Source of the DNA: Erythrocercus mccallii
Lineage: Eukaryota > Chordata > Aves > Passeriformes > Dicruridae
Assembly: GCA_013397435.1 (NCBI GenBank)
Contig: VZRG01000860.1
Location: forward strand, 211,701-275,700
DNA: 64,000 bases
Direction of reading: 5' to 3'
This document shows, piece by piece, positions 28,801 to 40,800 of the stretch. Under the pieces are notes generated by a model. The model was not told the origin of the DNA. It saw nothing but the letters and a program-made list of their open reading frames with translations, and searched no databases. The position numbers were made by a program, and so were the translations under genes. How positions within the stretch are numbered: the first letter of the stretch is position 1; each line of letters begins with the position of its first letter.

Positions 28801-31800
28801 CAGCTGAAGACTCTTCTGTGCACTCTGGAATTCTGCAGTCCTCACACGATATTCCTTTGACACAACAAAGGGACACACAGAGAGAGTGCAGAATGCCAGA
28901 ACTGAGATGTGTGTTGTGGACCTGAGAGCAGTATTTTGCCCTTTCATGAGAAGAGAGTGAAGTTTGAGTGAAAACCATTCACGGCACACAGATACGAAAA
29001 CACTACGGCCTAAGAGGACCAGTGTGGATGGTCTGGTCTGGCTTCCTGCACAGTAGATGCTATAGGATTTTGTGCAACCCTCATCAAGATTAATCATTTG
29101 ATTAGGCAAAGTAAAGACATCCTGTTGTGTCCTGAAAGTACCAAAAAAATCAAGAACTCGCCATTTCTTGTAGCAGTTTGTGCCAGTGTATCTATCTTCC
29201 TCACTACTGAAACATTTTGCTTCATCTGCTCTTTGCCTAGTTTAAACTTCTCAAGATTCCTATTACATTTTCTGCAGGAGACTAATGATTCATATGGCCT
29301 ACACTAATTTCTCCCTGGGGAAGGAGGAATGGTAACTCTTGCAATTAAGTTACTTCTTAATTTCCTATTTGATACAAATGAATCCATTAAAAAAGAAACC
29401 AAAGACAATGTTTTCTCTGATTTGCAAATTTAAGGCTAGGAACATGTCAGAGGGGGGTTTTTTCTGAAGAAACATTAAACTCTCTTACCACTGTGAACAT
29501 TTCCTTTGTGTTTTTTCAGGGCATCCTTGCTTTTGAACCTCTTCCCACAGCTATCTGCCTTGCATATGAACCTGGCATCCCCTCTGCATGCCTCCTTGTG
29601 CTGCTCATAACTACATGGGGTAACAAAGGCAGACAAAAACCTCACATAAGGCAGTGTCTCCAGAAACCAGAGCTGTAGCAAGTACTCAGAGCTGAACACA
29701 TGCTGCATTGCAGAGTTCCAAGGCCACTTCATGCATTACTTACAGCAGAGAGGAATGAAAGCATTTGAGTCCTTGCCCTGCTAGGATTCCCAAACACTAC
29801 CAAGCTTTTTGGAAAGCTAACATGCAAAGGGAGGCCAGCAAGGACATGACAGCAGTCCTGTAACTCGGACACAAAACCTCGATTCCGAACTGAAGGCACT
29901 ATTGCAAACAGAGCACTGGAAACTTCTGGAGCAGTCTCCTGGGCTGATATTCTCTGCGCACTGAAGGACACTAAGAGAAAAATAAAGGAGAAAAATGAAG
30001 TAAGGACAACATTCTACAACTTACACAGGCTTGCAGTAGCTATAAACTATATACAGCTTTACAAAAAGTAGGTTAACAATCTGTAATTAAATGCATAATT
30101 AAAAGTAATGCATCTATCCAATTGTAAGAAAATACATACATAAACAACAAAAGAAAACCACTTATATTTCTGTGCAGAAGCATATTTATATATATATTTA
30201 TATTTATATGATATACAACTTTAGTAACTAAACAGCATATTTACACTCTCAAGGACAATAAAGATGTGTGTTTAAATCTCACGTCTTTTATGTTTCTATT
30301 TTGTTTTTCCATCGCCCAAATATTTAATTAAGCAAATATGAACCACTGGTTTGGTTTTTTTTTTTCCCCTATATCTTACTTTAATTCTGTACCAGCATCC
30401 ACAGCTTGAAAATAACACCCCCTAAACTACTAAATATTCCACTGATGAAGACCAGTAATGCTGCCCCAAACTGCTGCTTTGGTCTGGTCTCCAGTGTATG
30501 ACTTTAACACATAAAAAATTGTCAGTATTTTTGCAATTCCCATTGAATTCTATAACAAATATGAGAAATTAAGACATCAAAAGATTAAAGCAAAGGGTAA
30601 GGGTATAAATACAGATGCATAAAAATTAAAGCTTGGCTTGTGATTAGGTCAAGAGAAATATCAGATTGAATGAAATTGATTTAAATGATCCCTGAAAAAA
30701 CACTCCTGTTTCTACTCACTGTCTTTGTAGAGCTTGTTTAACAGGGAATTTCTTTCCACAATTTCGGCACTTAAATTCCTTTTCCTCACTGGGTTTTTGG
30801 TGCAAAGTCTGCAGATGCTCAGCTAGGATCTCCTGGCTGGCAAAACTGGATTCACAGTTTGGGCATGCATGGTCCTGTTTACAGGTGAGGGGATCTGCAT
30901 GATTGGAAGCAAAACCAATGTAAAGGAGTAGGTCCCAGGTTTTTTGGTTACATTAAGAGAGACTCTCTGCCAGAAACAGATTACGCAGAATAGTGGCATG
31001 AAACTCACAAAAAAACCCCCATCTCTGAAGGGATTATAGATAGCCTATCCTAAGTGGATTACTGTCAGCATTATTGAAAACGGATGGAAAGTATTAAGAT
31101 GGGTGTAGCTTAGACTGTTGGCCCATATTAGTCATTCAACTCAGTTAGAACCTCAGTGCAATTAGTCATTCATAAATTCATCTTTATTTTTGATAAAGAT
31201 GTTAAGAATTCCCCAGAGAGCTCAGCCCACCTTCCTTTTCCTAGACATCTTACCTTAGGATTGGCTGAATAGCTTTATGGAAACGTTTATTTCTCTCCCA
31301 CCTAAGTAAGAAGGAGACTACCCCTCAGAGCAAAAGCTCAGTGTTCATAAGCCTGTGTGTCAGGTGAAACAAACTCTGTCTTTGGTTCAAAAATTAATGG
31401 TTACTACTTAAGAAATCCAGGCTCAGTCATTCACTCCGTAATTCATAAGACTGGCTGCTCCTTATAAGGCAAAGAAGCTCAACTCAAACCCAAATAAAGA
31501 GATAAAAATAATGCAAGAACTCAGACCCCGGGGACCTTCCAGTTCCCCAGTTCTATAAAGTTAGTGCTCTCTTTCTTCATTACCACTTTTAAGCCTTAAA
31601 GTTACCCTGTATTTTACATAGTGCTCACGTGCAATTTTTTCACCAGCTGGTTGCACTTCCTTATTGCTGCCACTGTCTTCATCTTCATGGATAACAGTTA
31701 CTTCCTCCTCCTCCTCCTCTTCTTCCATGTCACTGTCCAAGTACCCAATCAGAAGTTCTGTGTCTGTTTCAATATCTTCCACAGCCAGGTAGAAAATATT

Positions 31801-34800
31801 TTCCCCTTCCTGTTGCAAACAGGAAAAAGTGGCAATAAATAATTATGTCAGAAAAACATTATTATATTGTTATTACACAAGTATAAGAGATTATATATAT
31901 TTTATATATATATTTATTATATATATTAAGACAAGTATGAGACCCTGAACTAATATTAGGGTTTGGATGAAAGTGTGATGGGTTGTCAGTGATCTTGTGT
32001 TCCCTATTAGAAAGCAGATATGAAGATTCCTCAACCATGGAAGGGCTGGCTCCATTCCTCAGGGAGCACAATGCTACAACAGCCTGCTAAGACTTCTTTC
32101 CCAGTGTGACTGCATGGATAGGGTGCATTTGTATTCTGGTTTGGGAATATTCCCCTGACTCACCTGTGAGGCTCTTCNNNNNNNNNNNNNNNTTATACCA
32201 AGGTGGAGGTGGCATTGAAGTCCTCTCCTGCACACTTGAAAAGAACTTCAAGTTTTGAAAATGAAATATTTGAGGATTAGAAAACCAGTAAAATTTAGAT
32301 AACCAACACAGCTTTATCTCTCTCCCCAGCTGACTGCAGGAATTCTAACACAGCTTTCAGCAGTATGTTTACATAATGTTATTTTCTCTTTCTCTATCTC
32401 CTTAAGATTCACAGCCTTCTCCAGCAGGCTTTCAACCCAGTCAGTTATTTTCCCTATCAAATTAGCAGGCACATCTGGAAAATGCACTTTAAACCCTGTG
32501 CTGGTTTAAATCGGTGTAGATCCACAAAAGGCCAAAGGATCCAGCCCCCATTCTGCACAACAGCACAAACTACAAAACGATGAGCTCCAAAATCTTCTTG
32601 ATAATGCCTGGACAAGCTTCCAAATAGCTACATAAGCCAACAACTTTGGGCTTTGACAATAATTGATTAACGTTACCAAGGCCAGCACTATGGGGTGTGG
32701 GGAGGAATCTGCACATCTGTCCCCTAAACTGATACTCTGTAAAATAGAGATACCTTTTTGCTTTCTAAATGTGAACCAACTGCTTTAGGTACTGATCAAA
32801 GCAGTGTAGGAGACTCATTTTTATACAATGAAGACTCCCAAGTTCTATCATAAATCTTAAAGCTTATCTGATTAACACTCAGAAAAGTTAACCGAAGTTT
32901 CTTTGCCCTGCATCTAGCCATATATTTTGTAACAAGCTTCCTTGAGTAAGGACAAGATAATGATTTTTAATTTTTTTAATACACTAAGATTAATTTAAAC
33001 TGTCAACAGGGATGTAGCATTCCTTGGGCTGCAAAAGGTCTGTTATATTTTACACAAGATATTGTCACAGGAGTGAAACCTACTTAATTCAGTAGACTTG
33101 ATAGAGCTACTACTTCAAGGATGCACCACTTTTCTGCCCTTATCTCAACAGCAGCATTGGAAAACAAAAAATTATGATCTTTTTTCTCAAGATCTATTCT
33201 GCAGTCCGGGTATCTATCAGCACAACAACCTAACCTCTGTACACGTCTACAAGTTGCTGGGTTTCATATGTCTCTGTCAAGTTGCAGAAACCTTTAATTT
33301 AGTACAGTCTAAATTCAAAACAAATCTATTTGACATGAGGAAAAGTAGAAGTTTTTTTACACTCAGTGTCCACACAGACCATTGGGGTAAATGTCCAATA
33401 CATCACTGTTTAGGACAATCTTATTCTAAAAGTGAGACAACCTCATGAAGGGAAGCACATCTCTATTACTGGATTACCAAAAATAATAATGAAAAGAATT
33501 TAAAAATTAGGCACTTTGAAAATTTGATAATTAAAAGAAAGAGAAAAAGTCATGTATCCCAGCAAAAAACAGCCCAGTTACTAGGAGCTGTCAATGTTTG
33601 AGTGCTCTGGGCTACGTTTGCATTGGAAAGAAATTCTCTTTGGTGCAGCCCAATCTAAACTCATTTGTCCTCCAAGTTTAATTTGTTTGGCTTTTCCATC
33701 CAAACAAATGCTAATGGCCAGGTATACAGAGCACTAATTAATTAAAATAGACCCACTTGCTGTAGTAGCCCCTCAAGGCAGCATTTTGAGTGAAAGCAAT
33801 GGAAGCTCTCCAGAAACCACAGAAGAATTTACACCTCTCCCTTCACCAGCAGCACCTGCCTGAATCACATTAATCTACGTGCATGCAGACACAGTAAACA
33901 GTCTTTTAAATTATTTTAATAACTCTCTTGTTTCTAAGAACATATCTGCAGCCATTCCACCTGCCCAAGTGCTTAGACCATGCTAGCTGTTCTCCTAACA
34001 CTCATCTGCAGCAGACCACAATGGTCCTTGGGAGAAAGCTCCAAGTGGCTGCTCATCATGATGGCACCACAACCTCCCTTCATGTTATTCCTGGTTTATT
34101 ATTCAAATTTTTTTTCTCATCTCTGCCTTCACTGTCATCTTTTACACTATAAGCCACACAGATCTGCCCAGCAAATACAGTTTTCCAGTTCCAACAGCCC
34201 TTGCTATCTCTGTCTTGGTTCACTACAGGTACCTCTTCCATGCAGACTCTTAGCTTTTCCATACAGTTGCACTCCTTCATATCTGCTTTGTAAGAGGGAA
34301 CACGGGATCCCTGACAGCCCATTACACTTCCATCCAAAAGCATGAAACACTTATGTCATCACTGCTGAAAGTTTAAAACACAGGAGGAGGAAGCAGCACA
34401 GTCTTGTGTTACCTGAGGTAGTGTAGAGCTTTTCCATCCTTCAGAGCCTGAGCAGCTGGCTCCAACCCAGCCTTCCTAATCCTTACCCATTTTCTCTCTG
34501 TGCCCACAGAGTGTTACCTGACTTCCCTCTGTGCCTGATTCCCTGGCAGCAAACCAGCTCTTCAGCCTACCAGTTTTCTTCTGCCAGTTCTCCCTGGCTA
34601 CCTCTCCAAACAAGCACACTGCCTTTCCCCTGCAGCTCCAGGATGTCAAGTTTGGCAGAGGTGAAACCAATACAAGCAATGTCTGAGGGCAGAAACTGCA
34701 ATCCAGTAAATGTGTGGAGATGATTTCACACGCATCCCCCACGCAGCCCAGAATTCAGGTTATCCTTCATCTAAAATACAGCACCTGAACCACACACACA

Positions 34801-37800
34801 CAAGATCCAGAAGCCTCAGCTCTCTCTCCTGATCTGTTCCAGTGGTGTTACATTGCATGGCAAGGCAGAAAACTTCTGAGACACAAATGTGAGGCTGAAC
34901 AGCACACAAGGCTAAACTACTACAGCAATTCTGACATTTCTCCATACTGCAGTTTTTAGTAAGAGCCAGTGAAGGCTAGAATATTTTTCCATCTGAATAT
35001 TCTGTATTAGGATAGGCTTTAAGGTCCTAAAAAACCCTATGAGATAATTTAGCAGATTTTTGTTTCTATCATTTTCCTTATAAAGAAACCCACTGGTATG
35101 CACTCGATATTCCATTAAAACTTCTATTCAGAAGTTCAGGTCATTTACTGGAAAGATAATAATGAACATTAATTGTTCACACTGCTCTCTCTTGAACCTT
35201 ACTTTGCATTTGCTAACAATGACTGTGCACTGATGAGGTGCTAATCACACCTCATGTACGAGAGGCTTTTGTATCTGCTACCATAAGGACGACAACAAAT
35301 TTCATCAGAAATTAAATTTTGTTTTCTTGACACAGAAAAAACAATTTTTTTTTGTCTGGCCTCAAAATAAACTATAATTCTTTTGTCAGGGACATGCAGG
35401 GTAGTCCTTGGGGGAAAAAGTAATCTCATGATGAAAAAGCAGAACAGTAATTTTAAGAAATGCTGATAAATAATTCTCCTTTTCCTGACTGCTTGCCAAT
35501 TTGGATTACATCAGCAAATACCTTAAGTTAGCCTGAAACAACATTTTGTCAAGTACACATTTTGAGAAAAAAAATTCAGAGTCATGTAATTCTTACTTAT
35601 GTAGGAGTGGAAATTAATTTACTGTGAGACTGAGCTGTTAAAAAAAAAAAAGCAAACAGCAAATTTCTTTAGTAATCTCCAAAAGAACAACAGCTGGAAC
35701 TGGAAAGGTATCCCTGTCTCTGCTGTATCCTGTAAAGTCACTGAATGCTTCCTTAAATAGACTAAGACTCTTGAGCTTGAGAGAAGAGCTGTCAAATAAG
35801 AGTGAAAGTATATAACAATTCCATAAAGTCAAAAATGGCATAGAAAAATAAAGTAACTATTCACTGTTATACCAAAACTAGGAAATCAATTGAAATTAAG
35901 AAGTGTCTATAAGAAAAACAGAAGCATGTTTCATCATTATTAAAGCAGTGGAACTCATTACCAGAGAGTGCTGCAAATGACAACTATAAAAATGAAAAAG
36001 TAAGCTGGATAAATTCAGATAAACAGCAAAGACAAAAAAATTATCTTTTTTTATTAATTTATCCTCAGACACTACATGATCATCCTATCACATAATGAGA
36101 TTGTTCAATTTTCTGTTTTCTACTTAAATATATTCAGCATCATACTTCCTTTCAAACATGTCATACTTTCATAATTAATTATGTAGTATTTTATATATAT
36201 TATATATTGTTAATTTTATTGAACAATAATGTGAACGCATGATTCTTCTTTACACACACCTAAGCCCATACCCAAGTTTGGCATGAAACACATTGTTAGG
36301 GGTTGAGGTTATTTTTTTTTCTTGTTACCAGTGGAATTTTTTACCAGTGGAATTGTGTTGCTAAGAGGCACTGATAGCTGGGTGCTTCAGACAGGGAGGG
36401 GAGGGGAAAAAGAACTCACTCCTGCTACAGAAGCCCAGCTTGGTCCTGTTTCTTCTGGTGTGGGGTGACCCTCTGCTCCTGGGAGCAGCCACTGAACTGG
36501 GACCTTGTTATCTCCTGCCTCGCTAGAGGAGTGACCTGTCACCGTGTTGGGAGTAGGGTCGCTGTTGTCAGCGTCTCTAAATAATTAGTCTTAAACCTTT
36601 CAAATAGCATCAGATTCCAAGGACTTTTCTGGTCTTTCATCCATACCTATTTGTGGTATTATCTTAAGCACAAGAGTTCTCTTCTAAAAAAGAAGGCAGA
36701 AAAAAGAAAAGCAGTTCGCTACTTTCCTCAGATCTTGCAGTTTTATTACAAGACATGAAGGCCAAAGAGGAGATCAAATTAGTAAATCAGTAACAGGAAG
36801 CAAAAGGTAGGAATCCACCAAATCTACCTGGATGGCTGCCAGGTTCTTCTGTTCCTGGGATGGAGCCTCATGGACAAACCGCAGCCAGTTCGAATGGCGT
36901 GGGTTGCTGGCATCCAGGATATAAAGGACCTCGCCTTTGCTCCCACGAACCTGAAACATTCACAAATAATCCCCAAGGAAAATTAAAATTAAAAAAACAA
37001 ATATGTCCAGAGTTTGTCTACTCAGTGAAAAAAACACTTTAAAAAACTAACTGTGCACACAAGATGCATCCATCTAGACCTTTTGGCTACCATTACAGAT
37101 CCATAAAGTTCATATGATTTCTACAATTTTGACAGAATTCCAGCTTACGTTGAAAAAAGAAAGACAATAGAAATAAAAACTTAATATTAACTAAGTGATT
37201 CTTCTCTCTCAAAACATAAAGACATACTGCTGTAAAAATACATCTGTCACTGGCAAAATATCCCTGTTTGTTTTATTTTAAATAAATAATAGATCACTTG
37301 AATCTCCACTGATCCAGACAACAGAGAGCCATGCAAAAAGGTCACACAGCCACACTATTATTCCATGTGATTTATTTATATAATGAAGGGATTCTATTTT
37401 CCATCTGTCAACAAGAAGTATCCACAGCAGGTATTTCCTAAAAGCTAGGGAATTTGGCTATGTAAGATCAAAATTAGATTGTCTTCGTGGCTTTGTATAT
37501 AAATTGCTCACATTCTTGTTGTATTTGTTTCTAATAGAATGCAATATCATATTTCTTCAGTATGACTGCTTCAATTATCTAAACATTTAGGGTAAAGACA
37601 AAAACTGTATTCCATTGCAATAACAGCTGGTGACAGCACATTGTTCTCAGATGAAGAACAAAAAAGAATTACTGTATTTCTGCAAACAAATAAGGATCTT
37701 CAAAATTCATTACTGCTCTTCTAAAGAAAAAAGGACACATCATGAAAAGGTGCCAACATTCAAACTTTAAAAGCTCTTACTTTCCAACACATGGATTAAC

Positions 37801-40800
37801 CACAGTGAAAAGTGTCAAATCTACACACTGAAATGCCTTGGAAACAATATTATCTGACACTAAGCACTAATGGTTTCCCAGAGAGGCCATGCATGTCCCA
37901 TCCCTGGGAGTGTTCAAGGCCCAATAGGATGGGGCCCTGAGCAACCTGATCTGAGTGGCATCCCTGCCTCTGGCAGGGGGGCTGGAAGTGGATGGTCTTT
38001 AAGGTGCTTTCCAACTCAAACCATTCTGTGATACTGTAATAATCACCAGGTTCTACAGAGGCTTTGTGCTTTAGCTACCAAAGTACAAGTTACAGGGCCC
38101 ACCACGCAGATCTTATAATGGCTTCCATCAGATCTTGAGTGGGAATGAGAAGCAATCCAGGTCCTATCATAAAAACTATACATTACACTAGCTAACTTTT
38201 CATCAATTTTTCTTTATTTGATTGATCCTTAAATTATAGAAGAATTATTTATATTTGCTTCACTGATACACAGTCATCTCAGTTATGCTTTCAGAGTCTC
38301 TGCCAATCCATAAAGAGATGCCAAACACAAACCAGAGCTTTAACACATAAGGAAACTATCGATAAAGGAATATGATAAATCCCTTAAAAAATTCTGTATT
38401 TTCTACTGCTCTTTTCACCTCATAAAGAAATAATGCTGCATTGACCATACAGATGTAAGCATGAAAAGCCAAGAAAAACACTGTCCTTAGTGTGGACTAG
38501 ACTGGTGACATGAACCAATCCTTTTCTGGTCGCATGAATAGGGAGTTTCCTAAATGAACTGATGGCAGGGGATCCCAAACATAGCACTTAAAACCAACAT
38601 CTAAAAATGCATACACATATCCACATTATATATCTCAGACTGAATTCCCAAGAATTATCTTCTTGAGGATCAACACAAAAAGTGTCACTGAACGAACTCA
38701 GTCGAATGCCTCCAATGTAAGATGAGACATGTGACATTCACTGTCACCACACAGGGTGTGGTTCCACCTCAGAGCCAATCAGGACAATTTGAATGATGCC
38801 ACATTAACAAGCACCAGAAGAGTTCAGGAACAGAAGAGTTCAGGAAAAGATGTGTCCCTGGTCAATGTATAAGCTTCCCATATGAAATCCTACAGAGGCC
38901 TAAATAACACCTAAACTGTGGCAATGCTCACCAGCAAGAGGCACTACTCCACCTGGCAGCCTTTTCTGCTGCAATGAAATTATCCCCACAATTTCAAAAC
39001 ACATCCATATTTGTCACTTATGCTACTTCAAAATCCTCACAAGTGTATTGCAAATGCCATACCATGCACATCTGGAGAGAGAAGACAAAATTTCACTGCA
39101 AATAAGCAGATGGCTACTTTTGGTGAAGGCAGAAAACTCACTGCCTGCTTTCTGGAAACCATTTCCTAAACATTTCTAAATCGAAAAATCTATGTTCATC
39201 AAGAAATCATGTAGAGAAATGTGCTGGTTTCTGCACTGCTTCTTTTTTGATTAGCTGAAAAGATGGTCTTTATTGTTGTAGCATAAAACAGCTAGATGCA
39301 ATACTTCTGCATCCTGAGTTCAGACCATCACAGAGCTCACTGCAGAGTAAAAACTCCTATTTTAACATTGCTGGAGAAAGCATTAAAATAAAATAACTTC
39401 AGCAAAAGAAACCTGAGGCAGCAACTGCTGATTTGCTTACTCATTAACAAGTCTGGGACAGAGACAGCATGTGACATTTTCCTTCAGCCAGAACATACAG
39501 CAATTTTTCCATGCTAATGAAGCTCCTTCTGGTGCAAGAAGATATTACCTGACCCTGCCAGGGACAGAAGGGTACAGGAAGCTCACTCCCAGACTCCTGC
39601 AAACATTCCACGGAGCTTTCAGAAGCAGGGCTGAACTTCCCTTTCTCTGCAATGATACCAAGTCTCCCTAAGCAAACTGTGTGTGATCCTCTACAATAAG
39701 GTTAGACCAGAATACAAACCTCAGCCTAGCAATACGTGCTTTCCAACATCTTAAATATATCCCATAACTGGGAGGTTACCACTCTCAGCTACTTTCAAAA
39801 GTAGATCCTTCTCATCACCAAAACCAAAAGATCATCAATAGGCCTGCTCCAGAAGTCACTAAAATTAATACAAAGTCATACATTTAACATGGAAAAAGAT
39901 GACTAAAACAAGTTTTAACAGAGTTGATTACAACAACATTAGTAACTACTCTGGACACCTATCTATCCCAATTGAGAAAAAAATTACCAAAATTGAAACT
40001 CTGGGACATAGATTTGCAGCTGAGATAGTGCACCAATTTCTGATTTGTGTAAAAGCCCAGATCATTTAAGAAAAACAAAAGCATTGAGAAAAACAAAAGC
40101 ATTTCTGAAAAATAAGCAAAGATGCACCTAAAAACATTTAAAAGCAAACAGTTTTCAATATAAAAAGTATTTAAGGAACAATGACTGGGAAGATAGTCTT
40201 CATATAGAAAAGAATTAAGACTATATTGTTCAGAACTAGATTTATAATACTATATTCACCTTGACAGCAAACACAGAATTAATCTAATTAAGATCTATTT
40301 TATCATGAATCCATGGACATAGTTTGATTGAATGTCTTGTGTGTAAGAGCCTTACTATGCCAGAAGCACATTTCATAGGCAAGATATCAAAGAAAGAAGG
40401 ATAAAGAAACAAAAAAGAAGAAAGCCACCAAAACACACCAAGCTTAACGTGCTTGACTTCTTATACCACAATCCTAAACAACACAGCTATGATCTGAAGC
40501 TCACTGCAGCCAATAGCAGATTTTCTGTTGCCTTCACTAGTTTTCAGGCAGGGTTATTTAACTGAAAACAACTGTCACAGTAAAAGTGATGAGAGTTAAG
40601 CAGCAGAAATAGAAGTTCATTTCATTTTCTTATATAAATAAAAACAAACATTGGCTTCCATTGAAAAACTGATTTCTGATCTCTTTGGTTTTAATGTAAC
40701 AATGAAGAAAACATGATCCTGGCAGATAGACAGAAACCCAACCTGAAATCTGTAACATTCAGCATTACACAGCGTATTATGATCCATCCAGCCCTGACCA

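Larger units (their letters stand above)
31810..36827 (-). other. PRDM5: PRDM5 intron 3
   Basis: 5018-nt intron. It holds a TA-rich run at about 31893-31930, a 15-N gap at 32178-32192, a perfect 10-bp hairpin at 33681-33709, a possible old CR1 scrap at about 35935-36030, and a 14-bp direct repeat at 36325-36354. Confidence 0.8.

Noticed and set aside
33270..33400. Sequence resembling a CR1 segment (ATGAGGAAAAGTAGAAGTTTTTTTACACTCAG pattern)
   Set aside because: The resemblance is too short and diverged to call a repeat without alignment.
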